From Lacinutrix jangbogonensis (GTDB lineage: Bacteria; Bacteroidota; Bacteroidia; Flavobacteriales; Flavobacteriaceae): a stretch of 64,000 nucleotides of DNA. A program made the translations under genes and the position numbers. The stretch spans positions 62,001 to 126,000 of the forward strand of contig NZ_JSWF01000032.1 in the NCBI RefSeq assembly GCF_000797445.1. The letters run 5' to 3'. The notes beneath the pieces are model-generated. The model saw only the letters and a program-made list of their open reading frames with translations. It searched no databases and had not been told where the DNA came from. The stretch's first letter is position 1; every line of letters starts with the position of its first letter. Shown in pieces: positions 8,567 through 16,308 of this stretch.

Positions 8567-9817
8567 TTAGTTTGTTATGCTTGTTGATGAGATCTCACTA
8601 AAACCTACAACTCTATCATATCGTGCGCCCAAATCTCTATAGTAAACAATAACTTTATAGTTGTTTTCTGTTTGCCAAAAATCGCCACTAACGCTTCCAT
8701 GATCTAAAGACCCGTCTTTTTTTAGAATAACATATTGATAGTTATAAAACCCTTGTTTAAGTTTTAGAGTGGTAATATAATTGGCACTTTCTTCATCAAA
8801 TATCAATTCATTGTTATCCTCTAAAGCATAATTATTATAGTTCCCATAAACAAATATGCGTTCGCCTTTATCTAGTTCTGAAATATTTAGAGAAAAATGA
8901 ACGTTTATATAATCGGCTTCAACGGTAACATCATCTGCATCAACAGCAGTTATTTTAAAGCGCCCATTAATATCTGGATTGTACGTGTAGTCTAAATTTG
9001 CACGACTTGTATCTGTTCTAAGATAGCTATTGTTAATGTCTTTAAGTCTGGTTGATGCTACGCCATTAAGAGCAGCTCTAGGGCTTCTGGTTTCGAAAAA
9101 CAGAAATTCATTGCCACCAAGAAACGCTGTTTCATCTGTATATCTATATATTAATTTATCACCAACAATATATTGCGGCTTTAGGTTTTTAATAGCTGTA
9201 TTGTAATTTCTGTTTTGAATAATTGTTGTGTTTACTGTTTGAGAAGGATTATTGAATTTTAGAGCTCCTGAAATTTCCATATCCACAGTTTGCATTTTAT
9301 CAATTTTAGAGACATTTCTAGAACGTTTAATATCAAGATTAACAGTTACCAAATCTTCATAAATAATAAATTTTCTGGTAAAAGCGATGTTGTCATCTTC
9401 ATCTCTAACAGTAATTAAATAATTACCAGTCAGCTTTATTTTTTGAGTTTGTTTATTTGGAAGATCTAATCTGTAATGAGAATATAATTGAAAGGTGTTA
9501 AAAGAATTTCGGTAGTTAATAATTCTTAAATTATCTAAACCTAAAAGAAACTCAGCCTTTGCTAAAATAGATTTTGTCCAATCGTAATTATAGTGCTCAA
9601 TGGTGTAATAAAAATCGGGTTCATTTTCTACTATCGCATCAAATTCTAGATAGAACGGCTCATTTAATTTTATTATTGGTAACTCTGCCTGGGAGCTGCT
9701 TTGGCTTTTAAACGTGATTGTTTTTATATAATCTGGAGGATTTATTTCTTCAACTTGAGCAAAAACTGAAGTTGTAATGAATAAGGAAAGTAAAATTTGT
9801 TTAATGCTAATTGCCAT
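8567..9817 (-). CDS. type IX secretion system plug protein (DUF5103 family), upstream copy
   Basis: A 416-residue paralogue of the protein at 7299-8540. I choose the ATG at 9817 because it opens the signal peptide (MAISIKQILLSLFITTSVFAQ) and mature QVEEINPPDYIKTITF aligns with its neighbour; the ATG at 9850 adds eleven residues that spoil the signal. The landmarks are the same: YNYDW, YLITVRDEDDNIAFTRKF, NYNTAIKNLKPQYIVGDKL, YNPDINGRFKITA and the C-terminal YYRDLGARYDRVVGFSE. It is first in the two-gene operon. A near -7 (TATCTTTA, 9838-9845, minus strand) is a weak promoter candidate. Whether the two copies plug different translocons or have diverged in role cannot be told from sequence. Confidence 0.87.
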   Translation of the reverse strand: MAISIKQILLSLFITTSVFAQVEEINPPDYIKTITFKSQSSSQAELPIIKLNEPFYLEFDAIVENEPDFYYTIEHYNYDWTKSILAKAEFLLGLDNLRIINYRNSFNTFQLYSHYRLDLPNKQTQKIKLTGNYLITVRDEDDNIAFTRKFIIYEDLVTVNLDIKRSRNVSKIDKMQTVDMEISGALKFNNPSQTVNTTIIQNRNYNTAIKNLKPQYIVGDKLIYRYTDETAFLGGNEFLFFETRSPRAALNGVASTRLKDINNSYLRTDTSRANLDYTYNPDINGRFKITAVDADDVTVEADYINVHFSLNISELDKGERIFVYGNYNNYALEDNNELIFDEESANYITTLKLKQGFYNYQYVILKKDGSLDHGSVSGDFWQTENNYKVIVYYRDLGARYDRVVGFSEISSTSITN

Positions 9818-9929
9818 TTGGTGCGGTTTTCTGTTTGTAAAGATAAACAAAATCCATGCCTATTTTTTAACTTTAAAGTAAGTCTCCAAAAATCTCATAA
9901 ATTATTATGAAATCTTTATTATTAATTCG

Positions 9930-9937
9930 TATTTTTG
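9930..9937 (+). promoter_or_regulatory. -7 promoter element (TATTTTTG) for the nqr operon
   Basis: TATTTTTG matches TAnnTTTG and is the best element in the 192-bp divergent gap before nqrA. It predicts a leader of roughly 70 nt. No clear -33 TTTG is present at standard spacing. Confidence 0.45.
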
Positions 9938-10009
9938 CACCGATTTTTAGACAGCCTATTTAGGTGTTTAAATTGAATTACTAAACTATTAACAAATAGA
10001 TTTATACCT

Positions 10010-11365
10010 ATGTCAAACGACATTAAGATTAAAAAAGGTCTAGATATAAAACTGAAAGGTGCAGCAGAAAAGGCAGTAGAAAAGGCCATAATAAGCAACA
10101 CTTGTACAGTTAGACCAGAAGATTTTCACAGTGTAATTCCAAAATTGGCCGTTAAAGTTGGTGAAAAAGTAAAAGCTGGACAGGCTTTGTTTTTCAATAA
10201 AACCAACGAAAGCGTAAAATTTACTTCACCAGTTTCTGGAGAAGTTATTGAAATTGCTCGTGGTGAAAAACGTAAAATTCTTTCAATAAAAATTCAAGCA
10301 GACAAAGAGCAATCTTTTGAGGATTTTGGAGCTTTAAAAGTAGATTCAGCTAAAGCCGAAGATATTAAAGCAAGATTATTAGCTTCAGGTTGTTGGGCAT
10401 TTGTAAAGCAGCGTCCTTACGATGTGATAGCAAATCCAGAAGTTGCTCCAAAAGCAATTTTTATCTCTGGTTATTCTAGTGCGCCTTTAGCTGCAGATTT
10501 GGATTATACTTTAGAGGGTAAAGCAGCAGAGTTACAAGCAGCAGTTTCAGCACTAGCTAAATTAACCGAAGGTAAAGTGCACGTTAGTGTGGGTAAAAAC
10601 GGAAATTCGCCATTGGCAGGATTATCTAATATTACTTTACATAATGTGTCTGGACCGCACCCATCAGGAAACGTTGGTACATTAATAAATAAAACAGATC
10701 CTGTTAATAAAGGAGAAACAGTTTGGACTGTTGCTGCTCAAGATTTGGTTATTATTGGTGAACTATTATTAACTGGAAAGTTTAATGCAGAGCGTTTAGT
10801 TGCTTTAGCAGGATCATCAGTTAAAAAGCCACGTTATTTTAAAACCAAGATTGGAAGTGAAATAGCAACTATGGTTTATGATAATGGTGTGGATAAAGAT
10901 GGAAACGACAGAATCATTTCTGGGAACGTTTTGTCAGGAAAACAAGTGAAGCCAGATGGTAATTTAGATTATTACAGTAATGTGATTTCTGTAATTCCAG
11001 AAGGAGATGATTATGAATTTTTTGGATGGAACAAACCAATTTTTAATAAAGTATCGACTTCAAGAGCGTTAACTTTTTCTTGGTTAACACCAAATAAAAA
11101 ATTCGAGTTAAATACCAATACAAACGGAGAACATAGAAATTTTGTAATAACAGGATCATACGAAGAGGTTTTTCCTTTAGATATTTTTCCAATGCAAATA
11201 TTAAAATCTTGCTTGTATCAGGATTTAGACGAAATGGAAGCTTTAGGAATGTACGAGGTTGCACCGGAAGATTTCGCCTTAACAGAATTTGTTTGTGTGT
11301 CTAAACAACCACACCAAGATATTATTAGAAAAGGTTTAGACTTAATGCTAAAAGAGATAGGATAA
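10010..11365 (+). CDS. nqrA: Na+-translocating NADH:quinone reductase subunit A
   Basis: A 451-residue peripheral, cytoplasmic subunit of Na+-NQR with no membrane segment. It shows the NqrA start (KIKKGLDIKLKG), the biotinyl-lipoyl-like segment (VKVGEKVKAGQALFF...VKFTSPVSGEV), the G-x-HPSGNVGT block (LHNVSGPHPSGNVGT), and the C-terminal part (VSTSRALTFSW, GSYEEVFPLDIFPMQILK). NqrA contributes to the quinone site of the complex. It is first in a tightly packed six-gene operon and its stop overlaps the nqrB start (ATAATGG). Confidence 0.97.
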   Translation: MSNDIKIKKGLDIKLKGAAEKAVEKAIISNTCTVRPEDFHSVIPKLAVKVGEKVKAGQALFFNKTNESVKFTSPVSGEVIEIARGEKRKILSIKIQADKEQSFEDFGALKVDSAKAEDIKARLLASGCWAFVKQRPYDVIANPEVAPKAIFISGYSSAPLAADLDYTLEGKAAELQAAVSALAKLTEGKVHVSVGKNGNSPLAGLSNITLHNVSGPHPSGNVGTLINKTDPVNKGETVWTVAAQDLVIIGELLLTGKFNAERLVALAGSSVKKPRYFKTKIGSEIATMVYDNGVDKDGNDRIISGNVLSGKQVKPDGNLDYYSNVISVIPEGDDYEFFGWNKPIFNKVSTSRALTFSWLTPNKKFELNTNTNGEHRNFVITGSYEEVFPLDIFPMQILKSCLYQDLDEMEALGMYEVAPEDFALTEFVCVSKQPHQDIIRKGLDLMLKEIG

Positions 11366-12579
11366 TGGGTTTAAAAAGTAATTTACATAACTTAAAAGAA
11401 AAGTATAAAGGTACAAAAATGGCTCCTGCATTTAATGCAATCCATACCTTTTTATACTTGCCGAATGAGACCACACATAATGGAACTCATATCAAGGCAG
11501 CCGACGATTTAAAGCGTACCATGAACATCGTTATTATGGCGATGGTTCCATGTTTAATCTTCGGAATATTTAACGCAGGATACCAACATTATTCGGCAAT
11601 TGATGCCGCTGCTGGTGTTGTAAGAGAAGTTTCTTTATTAGGGAACTTTATAACATGGGATAACTTTGTTATTGGAGCTTGGACGGTTTTACCGTTAGTA
11701 ATCGTTTCTTATGGTGTTGGTTTATTAGTCGAATTTATCTTCGCAGTAATTAAAGGACACGAAGTAGAAGAAGGGTACTTAGTAACAGGAATGTTAGTGC
11801 CACTAATTGTACCAGTAGATATTCCATTATGGATGTTATCTGTTGCAGTAATTTTTGGTGTAGTAATAGGGAAAGAAGTGTTTGGAGGAACAGGAATGAA
11901 CATTCTTAATCCAGCATTAACAATACGTGCGTTTTTATTCTTCGCTTATCCTACTTGGATGTCTGGAGATAAAGTTTGGGTACATGGAGCTACTGAATTA
12001 GCAGGAACTCCGGATGCCATTTCAGGAGAGACACTACTTGGCGCTTACGCTCAGGGCAATACATTACCTAATATCGATTTAATGGATATGTTCTTCGGGT
12101 TTATTCCAGGTTCGGTTGGTGAAACATCAAAACTTTTGATTTTAGTTGGAGCAGCCATACTTATATTTTCTAAGGTTGGAAGTTGGAGAATTATCTTTTC
12201 AACTTTAGTTGGGGCTTTAACAATGGGCTTAATTTTTAATGGTGTCGTATCGGCAGAATGGATTGGAGAATCTAGTAAATTTTACGGATTAATGAATATC
12301 CCATTTTGGCAACATTTAATTATAGGTAGTATTTTATTTGGAGCTGTTTATATGGCTACAGATCCTGTTACAGCATCTCAAACCAATAAAGGGAAATGGA
12401 TATATGGATTTTTAATCGGTTTCATTTCAATAATGATTCGTGTCTTTAATCCAGCCTATCCAGAAGGTGTATTCTTAGCAATTTTGTTAATGAATGTATT
12501 TGCGCCAACAATTGATCACTACGTGATTCAAGGAAATGTGAAACGCAGAATGAAACGTTTAAAAGTTAAAACAGCATAA
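11365..12579 (+). CDS. nqrB: Na+-NQR subunit B, flavinylated membrane subunit
   Basis: A 404-residue integral membrane subunit with about ten hydrophobic helices. NqrB carries covalently bound FMN, riboflavin and part of the Na+ path. Family landmarks are GTHIKAADDLKRTMN, VEEGYLVTGMLVPLIVP, GGTGMNILNPALTIRAFLFF and YMATDPVTASQTNKG. The flavinylation motif lies at about residue 217-223 and reads D-A-I-S-G-E-T (Thr223 as acceptor). The usual form is S-G-A-T, so the residue before the acceptor is Glu instead of Ala. An ApbE-type transferase is encoded at 25541-26518. Start overlaps the nqrA stop. Confidence 0.96.
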   Translation: MGLKSNLHNLKEKYKGTKMAPAFNAIHTFLYLPNETTHNGTHIKAADDLKRTMNIVIMAMVPCLIFGIFNAGYQHYSAIDAAAGVVREVSLLGNFITWDNFVIGAWTVLPLVIVSYGVGLLVEFIFAVIKGHEVEEGYLVTGMLVPLIVPVDIPLWMLSVAVIFGVVIGKEVFGGTGMNILNPALTIRAFLFFAYPTWMSGDKVWVHGATELAGTPDAISGETLLGAYAQGNTLPNIDLMDMFFGFIPGSVGETSKLLILVGAAILIFSKVGSWRIIFSTLVGALTMGLIFNGVVSAEWIGESSKFYGLMNIPFWQHLIIGSILFGAVYMATDPVTASQTNKGKWIYGFLIGFISIMIRVFNPAYPEGVFLAILLMNVFAPTIDHYVIQGNVKRRMKRLKVKTA

Positions 12580-12581
12580 TT

Positions 12582-13379
12582 ATGGCAGTTAATACAGATA
12601 AAAATTCATATACAATACTATTTGCAATCGCAATGGTATTAGTAGTAGGTTCATTATTAGCGTTTACAGCGTCTTCTTTAAAGCCTGCAATTACGAAGAA
12701 TAAAGAGATTGAAAAGCAACAGAACATTCTGTATGCTATGGGAGTTAATGGTAATGAAGGTACTGGAGATATTACTTTTGTTTCTAAAGATAAAGCAGTA
12801 GATGCTTTTGCAACTAACGTTTCAGAACAAATTGTTTTGGAAGTAAAAGGCGGAAAGATTTTAAAAGAAATGACCCGTGAAGAGTTTATGAAATCTAAAG
12901 CTCAAGGCGCAGGAAAAGAGCCTTATTTAATAGATATTAAAAAAGAGCAAACGAAAGCGAAAAATGGCGAATCTAGATTTTTACCATTATTTAAAGGACA
13001 ACAAAACGGTAAAACAGTTTATGTTACTGCAGTAAGAGGAAAAGGACTTTGGGATGCTATTTGGGGTTTTATTGCTTTAGATAAAGACATGGTTGTTCGA
13101 GGAGCGTTTTTCGATCACGCAGGAGAAACACCTGGTTTAGGAGCTAACATTAAGCAGCGTTACTTTATGGATGATTTCGAAGGTGAAAAATTGTTTGCAG
13201 ATTCTGGAGTATTCAAAGGTATTGCTGTTGCAAAAGGAAATAACGATCCTAAAAATCTCACAAAAGATGATAATGAAGTTGATGCCTTAGCTGGTGCAAC
13301 TATTACAGGAGATGGCGTATCTGCAATGATAAAGAAAGATTTAAAATTGTATTTACCTTACTTTAAAAACTTAAAATAA
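12582..13379 (+). CDS. nqrC: Na+-NQR subunit C, flavinylated periplasmic subunit
   Basis: A 265-residue subunit with one N-terminal membrane helix (residues ~9-31) and a periplasmic FMN-binding domain. The covalent flavin site is visible as D-A-L-A-G-A-T-I-T with Thr240 the predicted phosphoester-linked residue. Also typical: GKGLWDAIWGFIALDKD, HAGETPGLGANI. It starts 2 nt after the nqrB stop and is followed immediately by nqrD. Electrons from NqrF reach this FMN before passing to NqrB in the known complexes. Confidence 0.97.
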   Translation: MAVNTDKNSYTILFAIAMVLVVGSLLAFTASSLKPAITKNKEIEKQQNILYAMGVNGNEGTGDITFVSKDKAVDAFATNVSEQIVLEVKGGKILKEMTREEFMKSKAQGAGKEPYLIDIKKEQTKAKNGESRFLPLFKGQQNGKTVYVTAVRGKGLWDAIWGFIALDKDMVVRGAFFDHAGETPGLGANIKQRYFMDDFEGEKLFADSGVFKGIAVAKGNNDPKNLTKDDNEVDALAGATITGDGVSAMIKKDLKLYLPYFKNLK

Positions 13380-13380
13380 T

Positions 13381-14025
13381 ATGGGACTACTTTCAAAAAA
13401 AGACGCAAAGTTAATCACAGATCCATTAGCAGATAATAATCCAATTACGATTCAAGTATTAGGGATATGTTCTGCATTAGCAATTACGGCGGAGCTTAAA
13501 GCTTCATTAGTAATGGGAGTCGCTGTATTGTTTGTATTAGGAATTGGTAATGTAGTAATCTCTTTAATGAGAAACATTATTCCTTCAAAAATTAGAATTA
13601 TTGTACAACTTATTGTGGTTGCTGCTTTAGTAATTATTGTGGATCAAGTGCTAAAAGCTTTTGCTTACGATTTAAGTAAAACACTTTCAGTATTTATTGG
13701 ATTAATTATTACCAACTGCATTATTATGGGACGTTTTGAAGCTTTTGCTTTAGCAAATAAACCATGGCAATCGTTTTTAGATGGTATTGGTAATGCCTTA
13801 GGCTACGCCGTTATTTTAATAATTGTTGGATTCTTTAGAGAACTTTTGGGTTCTGGAACACTTTTCGGAATTCCTGTTTTAGGGGATCCAATTGATAAAA
13901 CAGGAGTCTATTCATTAGGTTATGAAAACAATGGTTTTATGTTAATGCCACCAATGGCCTTAATTATTGTAGGACTAATTATTTGGGTACAACGTAGTAG
14001 AAATAAAGCTTTAATTGAAGATTAA
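13381..14025 (+). CDS. nqrD: Na+-NQR subunit D
   Basis: A 214-residue membrane subunit with six predicted helices, homologous to NqrE and RnfA/RnfE. Typical blocks are DPLADNNPITIQVLGICSAL, FIGLIITNCIIMGRFEAFA, SFLDGIGNALGYAVILI and FFRELLGSGTLFGIP. The single Cys in the N-terminal helix (GICSAL) and the one in TNCIIMG correspond to the cysteines that, with those of NqrE, hold the intramembrane iron centre in known structures. Start is 1 nt after the nqrC stop. Confidence 0.97.
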   Translation: MGLLSKKDAKLITDPLADNNPITIQVLGICSALAITAELKASLVMGVAVLFVLGIGNVVISLMRNIIPSKIRIIVQLIVVAALVIIVDQVLKAFAYDLSKTLSVFIGLIITNCIIMGRFEAFALANKPWQSFLDGIGNALGYAVILIIVGFFRELLGSGTLFGIPVLGDPIDKTGVYSLGYENNGFMLMPPMALIIVGLIIWVQRSRNKALIED

Positions 14026-14062
14026 CACAACGTGTTATCCTGAATTTTAAAAAAATATAAAA

Positions 14063-14797
14063 ATGATAGAACATTTAGAATTATTTTTCAAGTCAATATT
14101 TATTGACAATATGGTGTTTGCGGTTTTCTTAGGTATGTGTTCATACTTAGCCGTTTCTAAAAAAGTAGCAACAGCAGTTGGGCTTGGAGCAGCAGTAATA
14201 TTTGTATTAGCCATTACGGTGCCATTAAACTGGCTATTAGACCAATACTTATTACAACCAGGCGCATTAGCTTGGGCAGATGGAAGTTCAAATGGAGAAG
14301 GTTTCTCTGGAATGGATTTAGGATTCCTTTCTTTCATCATGTTTATTGCAACTATTGCAACAATGGTACAATTAGTAGAAATAGTGGTAGAGAAATTCTC
14401 ACCTTCATTATATAATTCACTTGGAATTTTCTTACCATTAATTGCAGTAAACTGTGCAATCTTAGGTGGTTCATTATTTATGCAATCTCGTGAAATTGAA
14501 ACGTTTGGTTTAGCAGTAAATTATGGTGTGTCGTCTGGAATAGGTTGGTTTTTGGCAATATTAGCTATTGCTGCTATTCGTGAAAAAATTAGATATTCTA
14601 ATGTACCGGCACCTTTAAGAGGATTAGGAATTACATTTATCATTACAGGTTTAATGGGCATAGGCTTTTTAAGTTTTGGTGGTATGCTAACAGGAGGAGA
14701 TGAAGAAGAGGTGTCTCCAGAGCCAACAGCACAAGTTGAAGAAGTAAAAACTGAAGATGCTAAAAAATTAGCAGATAACACTAAAATAGTAGAGTAG
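14063..14797 (+). CDS. nqrE: Na+-NQR subunit E with acidic C-terminal extension
   Basis: A 244-residue membrane subunit with six helices. NqrE features: FKSIFIDNMVFAVFLGMCSYLAVSK, the helix LIAVNCAILGGSLFM, and IREKIRYSNVPAPLRGLGI. The Cys in GMCSYL and in VNCAILG fit the membrane iron site shared with NqrD. After the last helix there is a ~40-residue Glu-rich tail (GGDEEEVSPEPTAQVEEVK...), whereas NqrE is usually ~200 residues. A 37-nt gap after nqrD is the largest spacing inside the operon. nqrF follows 1 nt after the stop. Confidence 0.96.
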   Translation: MIEHLELFFKSIFIDNMVFAVFLGMCSYLAVSKKVATAVGLGAAVIFVLAITVPLNWLLDQYLLQPGALAWADGSSNGEGFSGMDLGFLSFIMFIATIATMVQLVEIVVEKFSPSLYNSLGIFLPLIAVNCAILGGSLFMQSREIETFGLAVNYGVSSGIGWFLAILAIAAIREKIRYSNVPAPLRGLGITFIITGLMGIGFLSFGGMLTGGDEEEVSPEPTAQVEEVKTEDAKKLADNTKIVE

Positions 14798-14798
14798 T

Positions 14799-16109
14799 AT
14801 GATTTTAGCAGCAGGAACAGGAGCAACAGTATTAACAACAGTAGTGGCGTTTTTAATTATAGCGTTAGCACTAATAAGTTTGTTATTATTTGTGAAACAA
14901 AAATTATCACCATCAGGTCCAGTAAAGATCTTAATTAATGGTGAACGCGAAATAGAAGTCGCTTCAGGTAGCACATTATTGGCTACGTTAGGAGGTAATA
15001 AAATATTTTTACCATCTGCATGTGGTGGTGGTGGAACGTGTGTTCAATGCGAATGTCACGTATTATCTGGTGGTGGTGAAGCGCTACCAACGGAAACACC
15101 ACACTTTTCAAGAAAAGAATTGGCACATGGTGTACGTTTATCTTGTCAAGTAAAAGTGAAGCAGGATATGGAAATTACAATTCCAGAAGAAGTTTTTGGT
15201 ATTAAAAAATGGGAAGCAACCGTAGTTTCAAATTATAATGTCGCCACTTTTATTAAAGAATTTGTTGTCGAAATCCCTCAAGATATGGGATATAAGGCTG
15301 GTGGATATATCCAGATTGAAATTCCGGAATGTACAATAAACTTCCAAGATATGGATGTTTCTGCACATCCTGAAGATCATCCAGGAGAACCAGATAAGTT
15401 TAAAGCAGATTGGGAAAAGTTTGGTTTATGGCCTTTAGTTATGAAAAATAACGAGCTTGTTGAACGTGCATATTCTATGGCTTCTTATCCTGCTGAAGGC
15501 AGAAAAATAATGCTTAATGTGCGTGTGGCAACACCACCGTTTGATCGCGCTAAAGGCGGTTGGATGGATGTTAATCCTGGTGTAGCTTCGTCGTATATTT
15601 TTAATCAAAAAGTAGGAGATAAAGTAACAATCTCTGGACCTTATGGTGAATTTTTTATAAATGAATCGGATTCTGAAATGTTATATGTTGGTGGTGGTGC
15701 AGGTATGGCGCCAATGCGATCTCATTTATACGAGTTGTTTAGAACCTTAAGTACAGGAAGAAAAGTAACCTATTGGTATGGAGGGCGTTCTAAAGCAGAA
15801 TTATTTTACATACATTATTTTAGAGCATTAGAAAAGGATTTCCCAAATTTCAAATTCTATTTGGCACTATCTGAGCCTATGGAACAAGATAATTGGAAGG
15901 TGAAAGAAGATATAGATTCTCCTGGCGATGGTTTTACAGGGTTTATTCATCAAGTAGTAATCGATCAATATTTATCTAAACATGAGACACCAGAAGATAT
16001 AGAATTATACTTCTGTGGACCACCATTAATGAATCAAGCGGTTCAGAAAATGGGCGAAGATTTTGGTATTGACGACGAGAATATACGTTTTGATGATTTT
16101 GGAGGATAA
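14799..16109 (+). CDS. nqrF: Na+-NQR subunit F, NADH-oxidising flavoprotein
   Basis: A 436-residue subunit that takes electrons from NADH. It has an N-terminal membrane helix (residues ~5-28), then a ferredoxin domain with a [2Fe-2S] site at Cys75, Cys81, Cys84 and Cys116 (ACGGGGTCVQC ... LSCQV). The FAD/NADH reductase module follows, with RAYSMASYP for FAD, VGGGAGMAPMRSH for the nucleotide and the late CGPPLMNQAV. Length matches the family (~410-435). It is the last gene of the operon and ends 22 nt before a strong terminator. Confidence 0.97.
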   Translation: MILAAGTGATVLTTVVAFLIIALALISLLLFVKQKLSPSGPVKILINGEREIEVASGSTLLATLGGNKIFLPSACGGGGTCVQCECHVLSGGGEALPTETPHFSRKELAHGVRLSCQVKVKQDMEITIPEEVFGIKKWEATVVSNYNVATFIKEFVVEIPQDMGYKAGGYIQIEIPECTINFQDMDVSAHPEDHPGEPDKFKADWEKFGLWPLVMKNNELVERAYSMASYPAEGRKIMLNVRVATPPFDRAKGGWMDVNPGVASSYIFNQKVGDKVTISGPYGEFFINESDSEMLYVGGGAGMAPMRSHLYELFRTLSTGRKVTYWYGGRSKAELFYIHYFRALEKDFPNFKFYLALSEPMEQDNWKVKEDIDSPGDGFTGFIHQVVIDQYLSKHETPEDIELYFCGPPLMNQAVQKMGEDFGIDDENIRFDDFGG

Positions 16110-16130
16110 TCTATAACATCATATTTTTAA

Positions 16131-16163
16131 AAAAAAGCCAGAACATTTTGTTTTGGCTTTTTT
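16131..16163 (+). terminator. rho-independent terminator of the nqr operon
   Basis: A 13-bp stem (AAAAGCCAGAACA with TGTTTTGGCTTTT, one G-T pair) closes a 3-nt loop and runs into a T-rich tract. Confidence 0.85.
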
Positions 16164-16268
16164 GTTTTGTTATTAGATGTTAATATATATCAAGGTGGTT
16201 GTCGACCTTTTTACATCTTTTTCTCGTTAATAAACCCGATTAAATGCACTGTTTTTACGATAAAAGAC

Positions 16269-16276
16269 TATTTTTG
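16269..16276 (+). promoter_or_regulatory. -7 promoter element (TATTTTTG) for the metalloprotease
   Basis: TATTTTTG fits TAnnTTTG and ends 32 nt before the ATG at 16309. No clear -33 element. Confidence 0.45.
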
Positions 16277-16308
16277 GAATTATATGTTTAACAAATTCTT
16301 CTGTTTTT

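Noticed and set aside
11043-14974. Several minus-strand frames of 60-105 codons inside the nqr operon
   Set aside because: All lie opposite well-supported nqr genes, without promoters or recognisable products.
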